Source: JANQEU01 sp965228045
GTDB lineage: Bacteria; Bacteroidota; Bacteroidia; Cytophagales; Cyclobacteriaceae
Direction of reading: 5' to 3'
Assembly: GCA_965228045.1 (NCBI GenBank)
Contig: OZ245789.1
Span: forward strand, 1,674,001 to 1,738,000
DNA length: 64,000 bases
The number at the start of each line of letters is the position of its first letter. Within the stretch, counting starts at the first letter, position 1. The notes below the pieces were generated by a model. The model was not told the origin of the DNA, did no database searches, and saw only the letters and a list, made by a program, of their open reading frames with translations. A program made the position numbers and the translations under genes. Positions 8,208 to 17,716 of the stretch are shown one piece after another.

Positions 8208-9278
8208 TTAGAAGTTTAAAATTAGTTGGAGGTCTCTGGTAATTTCTTCTTTTTGAAAGTTGCTCATTCCAAGCCCAAGGAGCCTGATACCTTCATCACG
8301 AAGAATTTCCGGTGTGATAAATTTTTCCGTAAGTTCATCGTACACATCACGTGTGTCAATCTGATGTTCATGTGTGTGGCTTTTAGTGATCTGAGTGAAA
8401 TCACCGTATTTTACTTTTAGTACTATGGTTTTGGCATTATAGGCCGATCGTATGTACCGTTTCCAAACTTCTTCCCTGATTGTGGACAGTTTTTCTCTTA
8501 CTTCATCCAGTTTCATCAGGTCATGATCGAAAGTCCGTTCTGCGCTCACCGATTTACGTTCACGTTCTGGTGTCACTTTTCTTTCGTCAATACCACGGCA
8601 AATGCCATAATAATAAGCGCCTGCCTTGCCAAATCTTCTGGTCATGTCTTCCTTAGTTATCTTTCTCAGATCCGAACCAGTAAATATTCCGGCCGCCTTC
8701 ATCTTTTCGGCAGTTACTTTTCCAATACCGAAGAACTTTCGGATTGGGAGCCTCGCCAGAAATTCATCCGCCTCTTCCGGAAGAATTGTGAATAATCCAT
8801 CTGGTTTGTTTACATCTGAAGCTGTTTTGGCCAAAAATTTATTGTAGGAGATTCCGGCGGATGCTGTAAGCCGGGTCTGTGTAAGTATTTCGGATTTAAT
8901 GGATTTAGCTATTAAAGTGGCACTTGGTGGACCTTTCTTGACCTTGGTAACATCAAGATATGCTTCATCCAAAGACAAAGGTTCTACCAGGTCTGTGTAT
9001 TCGAAGAAAATGGATCTAATGATTTTTGAGGCCTCTGAATATGCATCGAACCTGTGTTTGACAAAAATAAGGTTCGGACAAAGTTTTGCAGCCTGTCTGG
9101 AAGGCATAGCAGATCTCACTCCATACTTCCGCGCTTCATAGCTTGCAGCCGCCACCACACCTCTATCGGAACTACCTCCCACAGCAATTGGCTTGCCTCG
9201 CAGCTCCGGATTATCTCTTTGTTCCACCGAAGCAAAGAAGGCGTCCATGTCAATGTGAATAATTTTTCGAATCTCCAT
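8208..9278 (-). CDS. dinB: DNA polymerase IV
   Basis: 356 residues from the ATG at 9278; nine more in-frame residues upstream look untranslated because Pol IV proteins normally begin shortly before the IHIDMDAFFASVE motif. That motif and SLDEAYLDVT carry the metal-binding acidic residues of Y-family polymerases. The helix-hairpin-helix region around FFGIGKVTAEKMKAAGI and the C-terminal little-finger domain follow. The enzyme copies damaged DNA at reduced fidelity. No LexA-like box was recognised upstream. The gene ends 41 bases from the divergent TetR promoter. Confidence 0.95.
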   Translation of the reverse strand: MEIRKIIHIDMDAFFASVEQRDNPELRGKPIAVGGSSDRGVVAAASYEARKYGVRSAMPSRQAAKLCPNLIFVKHRFDAYSEASKIIRSIFFEYTDLVEPLSLDEAYLDVTKVKKGPPSATLIAKSIKSEILTQTRLTASAGISYNKFLAKTASDVNKPDGLFTILPEEADEFLARLPIRKFFGIGKVTAEKMKAAGIFTGSDLRKITKEDMTRRFGKAGAYYYGICRGIDERKVTPERERKSVSAERTFDHDLMKLDEVREKLSTIREEVWKRYIRSAYNAKTIVLKVKYGDFTQITKSHTHEHQIDTRDVYDELTEKFITPEILRDEGIRLLGLGMSNFQKEEITRDLQLILNF

Positions 9279-9319
9279 TCTTCTTGAATGTAAACGAAAA
9301 ACCAATAGGGTAGGGTCTG

Positions 9320-9949
9320 TTACTCTTTTACCATGGCATCAATCTCCGCAATCATTTCCTCAAGGCGAGCCAGAAGTTCATCATGGTCGACATGATCCTC
9401 ATTCATCAGCTCATCGATTTCGTCATACAGGTGACCATCAAATTCCTTTTTGTTGCCCCTGGAAAACTCCAATGCATTTTTCAGATGAAACATGCCATAT
9501 TTCAAAGCTACCTGCGCCTCGGTGGTCATGTCTTTTTCGACATAGCTTTCTGATACTCTCAACTCAGCGATGGTGAGAATATTTAATGCCTTAAAGAAAG
9601 CCTTGTTCAAATCTTCAATTACCAGAGAATCGCCACGCATTTCATCCATCACATGTTCTATATCCTTGATAGAATTTCCAATGGCGACCTGATTTTCTTC
9701 GTCTACCTCGGGAAGAATGTCTTCCATCGCCTCGATGGCCAGTTCCAGTTGTTCGATGCTTCTTTTTTGGGCATGGTCCTTCACATATACTTTGGCATTT
9801 CCCATGTAGATATCAGGATTGATGGCTTCTTCCCGCAATACAATGGGATTGTATGTTTTGTCATACCAGGAAAATGCGAACAACATACCGATAAGAAACA
9901 CCAGGAAAAAAAACGATCGTACACCGGCCATGAGGATTCTGTTTTGCAC
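9320..9949 (-). CDS. membrane-anchored helical protein of unknown function
   Basis: 209 residues; I do not recognise a family. Residues about 10-27 form a single hydrophobic membrane helix (FFFLVFLIGMLFAFSW), after which the chain is strongly acidic and predicted helical, suggesting a periplasmic or envelope helical bundle anchored at its N-terminus. It lies between dinB and a hairpin terminator that ends the next gene upstream, so it may be transcribed alone or with dinB (41 bases apart). Confidence 0.7.
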   Translation of the reverse strand: MQNRILMAGVRSFFFLVFLIGMLFAFSWYDKTYNPIVLREEAINPDIYMGNAKVYVKDHAQKRSIEQLELAIEAMEDILPEVDEENQVAIGNSIKDIEHVMDEMRGDSLVIEDLNKAFFKALNILTIAELRVSESYVEKDMTTEAQVALKYGMFHLKNALEFSRGNKKEFDGHLYDEIDELMNEDHVDHDELLARLEEMIAEIDAMVKE

Positions 9950-9990
9950 AAATAAAAAAAAAAGCCCTCAGAGTGAGGGCCCTTTTTGCG
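9950..9990 (-). terminator. rho-independent terminator
   Basis: GCCCTCA (9964-9970) and TGAGGGC (9974-9980) form a stem with a 3-base loop. On the minus strand the stem is followed by a long T-run (the A-run at 9952-9963), so it ends the gene at 10007-11257. A shorter T-run on the other side may give some function on the plus strand. Confidence 0.88.
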
Positions 9991-10006
9991 AGAAAACTAG
10001 TCCACT

Positions 10007-11257
10007 TTATTCGAGTTTGATTTCTTCTACTTTCTCCCATGGAACATAAACGGGGTCACCACCGGCACGTATCAGGACGCCATTGTTCTCATCTGAGACA
10101 TCGTGAGTGTCCCCCAGGAGTAGTTTTTCACCATTTTTTAAAGTCACATAGGAGAAGGCATAGTTTCTTGGACTGATGGATGCTACATTCCTAAGCGGAA
10201 TGATAAACTCAGCATCGTCATCCTTTCCATCGATGACTTCATAGTTCCAGGATTCGTCCAGATCAAAGATCACCTCACCTGAGTGTGTATCTCCGTTAGT
10301 AGTGACTACCTGACCTTTTAGTTTCTTCTGATCCTTAAATGAATCGTAATCCGGCCCGGAATTAGGCGCTTCCTCGAAAGTCACTTTGTCAAAATCTTTC
10401 CATGGGATGTCTACCCGACCCATCCCGGCAACGGTTACTATTATCCCTCTGTTCTCATCATTCACGTCGTTACTGCCTCGTAGCTCAAGTTCCCGGCCGG
10501 AGTTCAATACGATCATACTTCGACTGTATCCCATTCGCTCGATGGATTTTATTTTTCCAAAATCGATGCTGACATCGCCATCATAGGTATCTCCGTCCAA
10601 CTTGTCAGTGCTGACTCTTTCGTCATGATCCCACTGGACAAAGCCTGTAAATCTGCCAAGATCCGTTTCTACAGTTCCGTAAAGAGGCTCACCAAATTTT
10701 TCATCAAGTTTCCTGGGCGTGGCCATGAATTCAATTCTTTCTATTCGACTAAAATTCAGCTCAATCATGCCAAGTTCATTGTCATTTACTCTCACCTTTC
10801 CACCTACATCATTGGTTCCGCTTCCGTCTATTTCGTAGGTGTCACCGTTTTGAAGTTCTACATCCACCCAGTCTCGTCCACGAGGTCGGATAGACTTGAT
10901 CTCGCCAAATTGCACCACAAACTGGTGGATAAAATCATCATCATAATCCCACTCTGACCAGCGTACATTGATCCAGCTGTCATTGCGGTTTACATATCTG
11001 TTCCTTTCTCTGTCTTCTAAGTAGGCAAGTTCTTCACGAGACAGTAGATCGATGTTATTGTTTTCTGTTTTGGTCCCATTAAACATGTCTGTCCAGTAGG
11101 CTTCTTCTTTTCCCCATCGAAGCGCACCCATATATTCGTTACCGTCTATGGTAGTTACCTTGCCGTAGATAAAACCATCATCCTGTGCCGAAGCAGCCGA
11201 GGCCGTCAACACAAGGATGATGGCGAGCATCTGATAAGATTTTAATAGTCCGTTCAT
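10007..11257 (-). CDS. secreted beta-rich protein, paralogue 1 of the pair flanking LytS/LytTR
   Basis: 416 residues with a signal peptide ending about ASAASAQ (residue 25). No known family is recognised. The mature protein appears to consist of three related modules (starting near residues 28, 190 and 310), each with a G-x-V-x-T-x-x-G pattern, a segment resembling V-x-L-x-x-G, an S/N-x-DV-x-x-x-N-x-G-I turn and an IPW or VPW motif. It is clearly related over its full length to the protein at 13247-14491. The two genes flank a LytS/LytTR pair, which may control them. Probably periplasmic or cell-surface. Confidence 0.75.
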   Translation of the reverse strand: MNGLLKSYQMLAIILVLTASAASAQDDGFIYGKVTTIDGNEYMGALRWGKEEAYWTDMFNGTKTENNNIDLLSREELAYLEDRERNRYVNRNDSWINVRWSEWDYDDDFIHQFVVQFGEIKSIRPRGRDWVDVELQNGDTYEIDGSGTNDVGGKVRVNDNELGMIELNFSRIERIEFMATPRKLDEKFGEPLYGTVETDLGRFTGFVQWDHDERVSTDKLDGDTYDGDVSIDFGKIKSIERMGYSRSMIVLNSGRELELRGSNDVNDENRGIIVTVAGMGRVDIPWKDFDKVTFEEAPNSGPDYDSFKDQKKLKGQVVTTNGDTHSGEVIFDLDESWNYEVIDGKDDDAEFIIPLRNVASISPRNYAFSYVTLKNGEKLLLGDTHDVSDENNGVLIRAGGDPVYVPWEKVEEIKLE

Positions 11258-11438
11258 AATCTGAGTTTTTTGTGGTTAGAGATTTGACTTTTGTTGTCGT
11301 TTCACAATTCTAAATACGTCAATTCCGAACTGACTGGAAACCAAATTCCGATGAGTCGGACTATGATAACCCTGAAACGGGAGATGTAAAAACTCAATAA
11401 AATGTGAGGAAATGGGCCTTAAAGCGCCTTTTGATTAA

Positions 11439-12197
11439 TTATTGGTCCAACCAGCTTTTAAACTCAGGTGTTTTTTCGGAACTGATCACAATTTCCAGGT
11501 CCAATGCAGGATCCAGATCGATCTTAAGTCTGCCTTTGAAATAGGGATGAATTTCTGCAATAGACTCAAAACTGACAATGACCTGCCTGTTAGCTCTGTA
11601 AAAAACCTTTGGATCCAGCTGCTCTTCAAGCATCTCCAAGGTCTGATCAGTTGGAAGTTTTCTGCCATCCTGCGTGACTATATATGTCAATTTATTCTGG
11701 CTGTAGAAATACCTGATCTTTTCGACTGGGACAGCTACTATTTTCTGACCAACCTTGATCAGGAATCGTGACTTATAGGACCGCTTCTGGTTCTGAATTA
11801 ATTCATAAAGTCCACCAAAATCCGCCGGAAACTTATTTTCAGCTACTCTTTGCTTGTGCTTATCGATACTTTCAGACAGTTTGTCTTTTTCGATGGGTTT
11901 TAGTAGATAATCTATACTGTTTACTTCAAAAGCTTTAATGGCATACTGGTCGTATGCTGTGGTAAAAATTACCGGTGTTTCAATTTCCAGTTTTTTGAAA
12001 AGTTCAAAACTTAATCCATCCAAAAGCCGAATATCACTGATAATGAGATCCGGGCTTTCATTGTTTTTAAACCAGTTTGTACCTTCTTCAATGGACTTCA
12101 CCTCTCCCACGATTTCTATTTCAGGATCAATTTGGGCCAACATTTTGATAATTCTGTCTGCGGCTAAAGATTCGTCTTCCAGGATCAGGATTTTCAT
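11439..12197 (-). CDS. LytTR-family response regulator
   Basis: 252 residues. Residues 1 to about 125 are a receiver domain with the acidic pocket ILEDES and the phosphoacceptor Asp55 in SDIRLLDG; the TAYDQYAIKAFEVNSIDYLLKP segment is typical. Residues about 145-250 are a LytTR DNA-binding domain with FLIKVGQKI, YRANRQVIVS and the Lys-rich C-terminus. It follows the LytS-type kinase gene by 15 bases, so the two form a cognate pair. Targets are unknown, but the neighbouring paralogous secreted proteins are obvious candidates. Confidence 0.94.
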   Translation of the reverse strand: MKILILEDESLAADRIIKMLAQIDPEIEIVGEVKSIEEGTNWFKNNESPDLIISDIRLLDGLSFELFKKLEIETPVIFTTAYDQYAIKAFEVNSIDYLLKPIEKDKLSESIDKHKQRVAENKFPADFGGLYELIQNQKRSYKSRFLIKVGQKIVAVPVEKIRYFYSQNKLTYIVTQDGRKLPTDQTLEMLEEQLDPKVFYRANRQVIVSFESIAEIHPYFKGRLKIDLDPALDLEIVISSEKTPEFKSWLDQ

Positions 12198-12212
12198 ATC
12201 ATCAAAGTTTTG

Positions 12213-13226
12213 TCAAATGGTTTCAATCTCCATAAGTGGGAGCGTCACTTTATACTCATCACTGGTCTTTTCAAATTTGAGTTCTCCGTCGGAGAAATAG
12301 CTGTACCGTTCCTTTATGTTTTTTATACCGGTCCCTGACTTGGTTTTCAGGTCTTCTGGTTTCTCATATAGGGAATTAATGACCATCAGCTTCTGCGGTT
12401 TAGCTTTTATGGAAATGCGGAGAGGTCTTTTTTCTGTAATGATATTATGCTTCACCGCATTTTCGATGAGAAGCTGTATGGTAAGTGGAGGAAGCATACT
12501 GTAATTGGCTTCTTCATCTATGTTTATGTCAAATACTATATTCTCTTCGAATCGAGTCTGTATCAGGTAGATGTAAGATCCGATAAAATCCATTTCTTCT
12601 TCCACGGTGATCAGGTCTTCGACTTTCGTCAATAACATGGTCCGGTAAACCTGGGCAAACCTTACCAGAAATTCCTGGGACTGATCGCGGTCTTTGTCTA
12701 TCAGACTGGAGAGTATGTTCAGATTGTTAAAAAGAAAATGTGGATCAAGATGACTCTTCAGCGTGGCAAGCTGTGACCTCATACTTTCTTTCTGGAATTT
12801 TTCCATTTCCAGCTCCGATTTTTGCCAGTAGTCAAGGAAATAAAGACTGAAATAAATGGAGAAAATGGGGATGATGAAGATGGCTCCAAAAGTGTTTATT
12901 AGAATGAACTGTTCCGCTACAGGTGGATCTTCGGTAAAAGCTAGTTTAAAGATCAGGTAGGCCAAATTGAAAATACTCAGCGAATAAACAATCCCCACGA
13001 GCAGGTGTGAGAAGAAACGCTTATTTCCAAATTTGAGCCAGGGAAAGTACCAGTCAAACAGCTTTGTGATCCATCTGTTTCCTATCCACAGCAGGATAGT
13101 AACCACTATCAATAAACCGATGGAATAGTAAAAGGTAGGTTCGGGATCTTGGACAGTAAGTAGAATTACTACTGTGGCAATCACCAGTAATCCTACTATT
13201 ATCTGGATGTTCTTTTTTTCAAACAT
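12213..13226 (-). CDS. LytS/YehU-type sensor histidine kinase
   Basis: 337 residues. Four hydrophobic segments (about residues 9-26, 32-49, 72-97 and 107-131) are followed by a coiled segment and the DPHFLFNNLN motif of the His_kinase family with phosphoacceptor His163. IQLLIENAVKHN is the N-box and GTGIKNIKERY the glycine box of the short ATPase domain. There is no large external sensor domain, so the signal is probably sensed in the membrane. It starts 20 bases after the upstream secreted-protein gene and precedes its LytTR regulator. Confidence 0.93.
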   Translation of the reverse strand: MFEKKNIQIIVGLLVIATVVILLTVQDPEPTFYYSIGLLIVVTILLWIGNRWITKLFDWYFPWLKFGNKRFFSHLLVGIVYSLSIFNLAYLIFKLAFTEDPPVAEQFILINTFGAIFIIPIFSIYFSLYFLDYWQKSELEMEKFQKESMRSQLATLKSHLDPHFLFNNLNILSSLIDKDRDQSQEFLVRFAQVYRTMLLTKVEDLITVEEEMDFIGSYIYLIQTRFEENIVFDINIDEEANYSMLPPLTIQLLIENAVKHNIITEKRPLRISIKAKPQKLMVINSLYEKPEDLKTKSGTGIKNIKERYSYFSDGELKFEKTSDEYKVTLPLMEIETI

Positions 13227-13246
13227 ACTGAGGCAACGAAATTACC

Positions 13247-14491
13247 TCAATCAAAGACAACTTCGGCCAATTTTTTCCACGGAATGTGAATGGGTTCTTC
13301 GTCCGGGTTTTGAAAGACAAGGATACCATCGTTAGAATCCGAAACATCCTGTGTATCTCCCAATAGAATTTTATCCCCGTTCCTCAACTCAACCATGGAG
13401 TAGGCATAGTTTTTAGGAATGATGCTCTTTACGTGACGAAAAGCGATCTTATATTCCACATCGTCATCATTTCCGTCAAGGGTCTCCAGCTCCCAGATTT
13501 CATCTATGTCGTATACAATTTTACCTCTATACTCTGTCCCGTCAATTGAATATACGGTGCCGAATAAGCCCTTTGGTGTAGGGTAGTCGTTGTAAGACTG
13601 GCCACTATTCGGGGCGGGTTCAAAAGTGGCACTTCGAAAGTATTTCCATGGAATATCGATTTTGCCCACACCTGGTACAGTTACTATAATTCCGTTATTA
13701 TCATTGTCTACATCGTTGGAATTGGTAAGATAAAATCGTCTGCCGGAATTCAATTCGACGTCGCATCCATTGCCCTGCTTTTCGATATAACGAATATTTT
13801 TGAATGGAATCGAAAGGTCTTCATTTCGGATATCACCATCCAGTACATCATCACCTTGTCGTTCGTCATGATCCCATTGGATAAATCCTGTAAATGTTCC
13901 TTTTCGGAATGTCTCTATTGTACCATATATAGGACCTCCACCTTTGATTTCCAGGTTTCTGGGAGTAGGTAAAAACTCCACTTCCCGTATTCTGCTCCAG
14001 GTGATTTTTATCTCTCCAAGTTCTTCGTCCTGCATCTGAATATTGGCACCGATGTCATTAGAGCCCCCGTTTAATCTGATTTTGGCGCCATTTTTTAGTC
14101 CAACAGTAATGTAACTTCTACCGAAGTCCTCCAACGTTTTGATGTCACCAAACTGGCATGAAAAAACGTGCGAAGTATTGCTGTAACGATCTTCCCAGAT
14201 GCGACTAAAATCCCAGGTCCAGCTGACCTCATTGTCCTCCTCCTCGTCCTTATGACGATCTGCCAATCTCTGGTAGTAAGGGTCTCGAACTTTGACGCTA
14301 TTGAAATAGTCATTCCAGTAAGCTTCTTCATCACCCCATCTTATCTGACCCTGATACTCACTGTCAAGGGTGGTGACTTTGCCGTAGATATAGCCTTGCA
14401 CATCCGAAGGCTGGGCCTTCACCTCTGAGAGCAAAATGAACAAAGCAACCAGATTGCCTATTGTGATCAGCAGGAATTTTTTGTATTTCAT
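13247..14491 (-). CDS. secreted beta-rich protein, paralogue 2 of the pair flanking LytS/LytTR
   Basis: 414 residues from the ATG at 14491, which gives a compact signal peptide ending near EVKAQ; an in-frame ATG at 14524 would add 11 residues. It matches the protein at 10007-11257 over its whole length, including GYIYGKVTT, IRWGDEEAYW, FIQWDHDERQ, DIPWKYF and GDTQDVSDSNDG, again as three modules. No known family is recognised. It is 20 bases upstream of the LytS kinase gene and likely in one operon with it and the LytTR regulator. Confidence 0.75.
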   Translation of the reverse strand: MKYKKFLLITIGNLVALFILLSEVKAQPSDVQGYIYGKVTTLDSEYQGQIRWGDEEAYWNDYFNSVKVRDPYYQRLADRHKDEEEDNEVSWTWDFSRIWEDRYSNTSHVFSCQFGDIKTLEDFGRSYITVGLKNGAKIRLNGGSNDIGANIQMQDEELGEIKITWSRIREVEFLPTPRNLEIKGGGPIYGTIETFRKGTFTGFIQWDHDERQGDDVLDGDIRNEDLSIPFKNIRYIEKQGNGCDVELNSGRRFYLTNSNDVDNDNNGIIVTVPGVGKIDIPWKYFRSATFEPAPNSGQSYNDYPTPKGLFGTVYSIDGTEYRGKIVYDIDEIWELETLDGNDDDVEYKIAFRHVKSIIPKNYAYSMVELRNGDKILLGDTQDVSDSNDGILVFQNPDEEPIHIPWKKLAEVVFD

Positions 14492-14522
14492 GATCAACCT
14501 TACTATTGGGTTCTGGTATTTC

Positions 14523-14542
14523 ATACATCAAAAATGATGTAT
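14523..14542 (-). promoter_or_regulatory. inverted repeat upstream of secreted-protein paralogue 2
   Basis: ATACATCA-AAAA-TGATGTAT has perfect 8-bp arms and a 4-base spacer. It sits 31 bases before the preferred start at 14491, in the leader or promoter of the four-gene group that includes LytS/LytTR. It could be an operator or a hairpin in the mRNA leader. Confidence 0.45.
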
Positions 14543-14663
14543 TGGTTCTCAATAAAAAACTACATTAATCCGACCTGGACTATCTCAATACTGAATCAGG
14601 ATTACCCCATACCGAAATGGACCCAGTAAATTTTACGAACTCAAAGTAAACAATCGAGTTGAC

Positions 14664-15203
14664 TTAGATTTTCAACTCATCTTTATTTTCCCGGAGTACA
14701 TTTATTATGAATTGTATGTGGTCCGTCAGGTCCACTTCAAAAAGCTCTATTCCTTTTTCTATTTCTTCCCGCTCCACTTTGGCAGCAAAACTTTTTTGTT
14801 TCAACTTTTTCTTCACCGATTTCGGTGAAAGTGTCTCAATACCTTCCGGACGAATTTGCGCACAGGCTACTATAAAACCGGTCAGCTCGTCACATGCCAG
14901 TAAAGCTTTATCGAGCAAACTGTTGTACGTTTTACCCCATTTTGTATAGTGTGCGGAAATGGCATGGGCTATTTTGTCCTCACCTTGCTCACCTAAAATT
15001 TTCACAATTCTATTAGGATGATCCTCAGGGTATTTTTCATAATCTGCATCGTGCAGCATTCCGGTTATGGCCCATTCTTCAGTATTCTCTCCCAATTTTT
15101 TGGCGTAAGCCTCCATTACCAGCTCAACTGTCCTGGCATGTCTTAGTAAACTTTCACCTTCGGTCATTTCATGAAGGAGGGCCCTGGCTTCTTCGTATTG
15201 CAT
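14664..15203 (-). CDS. HD-domain hydrolase
   Basis: 179 residues. The metal-binding pattern of HD phosphohydrolases is seen as LRHARTVELVM, then MLHDADYEKYPEDHP, then a histidine in AISAHY and a later Asp in LLACDELTGFIVA. Close relatives are annotated as HDIG-domain or putative nucleotidyl hydrolases; the substrate is unknown. It follows the DUF5916 gene with no gap to speak of (1 base), so both are probably in one transcript. Confidence 0.88.
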   Translation of the reverse strand: MQYEEARALLHEMTEGESLLRHARTVELVMEAYAKKLGENTEEWAITGMLHDADYEKYPEDHPNRIVKILGEQGEDKIAHAISAHYTKWGKTYNSLLDKALLACDELTGFIVACAQIRPEGIETLSPKSVKKKLKQKSFAAKVEREEIEKGIELFEVDLTDHIQFIINVLRENKDELKI

Positions 15204-15204
15204 G

Positions 15205-17427
15205 TTACAAATTAAGCCAATATGTCATTTTGAAAACAAGTGCCCTCGTTTTGGGCCTTCCTATATCCAGAAGACCACTCCTGTCAGAGTAGGCGTAGTA
15301 GTTATCGGTATAGACCAGGAATATGTCTGATACGGGCTGGAATCTCCACTGTAATCTCGTGTTGATGCTCAGGTTCTCGATCTGACTATTGTATTGTAAA
15401 AGGGTAGTCCAAAAAAGCTTCTTTGTGAAGGTAAAGTCCACTCTTGGACCTACCAGATACAGATTTGCCGAATTATAGGGTTCCGGAAGTTTTATGCGGT
15501 TGTAGGCAAAATCAATCGATGTGGCCCCGAAAGGTTGATATCGATAACCGATACTGCCTTCCAGATTAATTCTGTTACCATTAAAATACTCACCCGAGCG
15601 TGTACTTAATTCGTAAAATACTTTTTTTCTGGCATCGGAGTTAAACCGGGCTATTACTACATTATTTGTATACTCAGTGTCCTGAGCAAGTTCAAGTCCT
15701 TCTGTGCCACTCGGATCAAATGGATCAAAAAGGTAGGTATACTCCTTTCTCAGCCTCATGCTAAACTCTGCTGTATTTCTAAATTTTATATCATAGAGAA
15801 TATTTACGTCCCAGTCCAGGAATCCATAGCTTTGATTTCTTACCATATCAAAGTCGAATCCGGGTCCGTGACTTTGAAAAATGGAACCGGATGGATAGAA
15901 ACTATATCGAACGGTATTGGCAAACTGCTGGATGTCATTTCTCCTTACAAATCCTACCTCCGGATTGTAATTTGCACCGACAATCTGAGAGAACATGTTC
16001 CATTCCCAGTTGTAGGTCCCTAATTGTAAGGAAGCCCCCGTGGCGAATGCGCTATCGGGTTGAATTTCATCAACAGACTGGTGATAAAAAATGTTACCAT
16101 TCCATTTATTGTCTGCACTGGCCAGATTAAAATCCGCTCCAAAAGTACGATTGAATTTTGAAAGAGAATCGCTGCCGTACTCTGCCTCATCTTCGAAGGT
16201 CTGCTTGTTCACCATCATAAACGTGACATTTGACCTCGTGAATACTTTTTGTTGGACCGTTCCGACCAGATAGTTATAGGAGGGAAGACCGTTTTGTCCA
16301 TCGCGACCAGCCTGCATGGATAGCAGGCCCAGCCTCGTATTATTGTTCAGTTTACCACTAAGCCGGGCGCCAAAAGGAATTGGATTTTGTACGTTGTTAC
16401 CTGTACTGGCATCCTGGGTGACACCAATTCTCCTGCTGAAGAAAGGCCTGGTCCTTCTATTACCCGAATTGCTGAATAAATCGGCGTTTTCAAGGAAGAA
16501 TTGTCTCCTTTCGGGGAAGAATATTTCGAACCGGTCTAGATTCGTAACTTGTTGATCCACTTCGACCTGGCTGAAATCCGGATTCACCGTAAGGTCCAGG
16601 TTTAGCCCAGGTGTTATACCGTATTTTACGTCGAAACCCGCACCAAAGGCATTTTCTTGTGGCAAACCTGCCTCATAATCCCTGGAGGTACCGGCTGAGA
16701 CATAAGGAATTACTGAAATGTTGGCACCGGGTTTTTTTGTGGGTTCATCCCAAATCAACGATCGATGTGTGGCCATGTTTATTATGGAGAAGTTCCTTGG
16801 AATTGGAGACCATGTGGATCTTTCCGCATTCTCACTATTTATTCGATAAAAATTGATATACCATTCGGATTGACCTTCATTGAATCTTAAGGTGTTAAAT
16901 GGTATAGCCATTTCTGCTATCCAATAATCTCCATAGGTTTTCGTCGCGCCATCCCATTTATTGTCCCAATCCAAACTAAAACTATCGGAAGTCCCTCCAC
17001 CATTGGAAATAAGACCTTCTCTACGCACACCGTAAGGGTTAATACCGAATAAGAACCCATTTGTATGATCTTTGAAGGGATCAAATATCACGGTAAAACT
17101 ATCGTTGGCCTCACCACGAAAATCCCTGCGCAAGGAAGGAGTCACGTAAGTTCTGTCCTCGGTGACATTCTTCATGATGCCAGCCACATAAACGAATTCA
17201 TCGTCGTATAAAATGTAAGCAGTGGTCTGGGCTACAGCCAATGAAGTATCGAAAGGAAAGTACTGGGTCCAGTTGAAGGCAGAATCGGCTTGCTGCCATG
17301 CTGCTTCATCCAAAACACCATCCAGAACAATGGGTCCGGTGGCCCGGCGGATATCTAGACTCTCCTGCGCAAAAACGGAAATGGTGATCCCGAGAATCAC
17401 CATGGTTGTGACTAGTCTATTCATCAT
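15205..17427 (-). CDS. DUF5916-type outer membrane protein with CBM9-like N-terminal domain
   Basis: 740 residues from the Met-Met start at 17427, which opens a signal peptide ending near VFAQ. The mature N-terminus (IVLDGVLDEAAWQQA) resembles carbohydrate-binding module family 9 domains and covers roughly 190 residues, with FDPFKDHTNGFLFGINPYG. The rest has alternating beta strands with many aromatic residues, as in a DUF5916 outer membrane barrel (FEIFFPERRQFFLENADLF is characteristic). These proteins are common in Bacteroidota; their function is unsettled. The short gap to the HD gene suggests an operon. Confidence 0.85.
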   Translation of the reverse strand: MMNRLVTTMVILGITISVFAQESLDIRRATGPIVLDGVLDEAAWQQADSAFNWTQYFPFDTSLAVAQTTAYILYDDEFVYVAGIMKNVTEDRTYVTPSLRRDFRGEANDSFTVIFDPFKDHTNGFLFGINPYGVRREGLISNGGGTSDSFSLDWDNKWDGATKTYGDYWIAEMAIPFNTLRFNEGQSEWYINFYRINSENAERSTWSPIPRNFSIINMATHRSLIWDEPTKKPGANISVIPYVSAGTSRDYEAGLPQENAFGAGFDVKYGITPGLNLDLTVNPDFSQVEVDQQVTNLDRFEIFFPERRQFFLENADLFSNSGNRRTRPFFSRRIGVTQDASTGNNVQNPIPFGARLSGKLNNNTRLGLLSMQAGRDGQNGLPSYNYLVGTVQQKVFTRSNVTFMMVNKQTFEDEAEYGSDSLSKFNRTFGADFNLASADNKWNGNIFYHQSVDEIQPDSAFATGASLQLGTYNWEWNMFSQIVGANYNPEVGFVRRNDIQQFANTVRYSFYPSGSIFQSHGPGFDFDMVRNQSYGFLDWDVNILYDIKFRNTAEFSMRLRKEYTYLFDPFDPSGTEGLELAQDTEYTNNVVIARFNSDARKKVFYELSTRSGEYFNGNRINLEGSIGYRYQPFGATSIDFAYNRIKLPEPYNSANLYLVGPRVDFTFTKKLFWTTLLQYNSQIENLSINTRLQWRFQPVSDIFLVYTDNYYAYSDRSGLLDIGRPKTRALVFKMTYWLNL

Positions 17428-17716
17428 CGGCGGCAAAAGTATGTCCATTGGTTATTAGCTCCGCAGGCAATTACACAGATGGGAATTATTCAAGTTGTAG
17501 GTAGAATTGAACGTGACGAAAGACCACTTAAACCTTCATTTTAACTTCAGGTTCTGAAATTTTGAGGTTTTGGGAGTGTCAAAAAATTTGTCTATCTAAT
17601 TCAAAATCCTGCCAAAGTGGCCCCATTAATAAAGAAGTGTGGTTACTCAGTTGACAATTGGTTTTTAATTTTTGAAATTGACCAGGATTTCAAACTAGTT
17701 ATCAGAGATTTTTACA
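17428..17716. other. divergent intergenic region
   Basis: The 289 bases between the DUF5916 gene and the large plus-strand operon are A/T-rich and hold no gene. They must carry promoters in both directions. I did not find an exact TAnnTTTG element; TAATTTTTG, about 45 bases before the plus-strand GTG, is a near match with one extra T. Confidence 0.5.

Noticed and set aside
11346..11360. Small inverted repeat TCCGA-TGAG-TCGGA upstream of secreted protein paralogue 1
   Set aside because: Arms of only five bases and no counterpart upstream of the paralogue.
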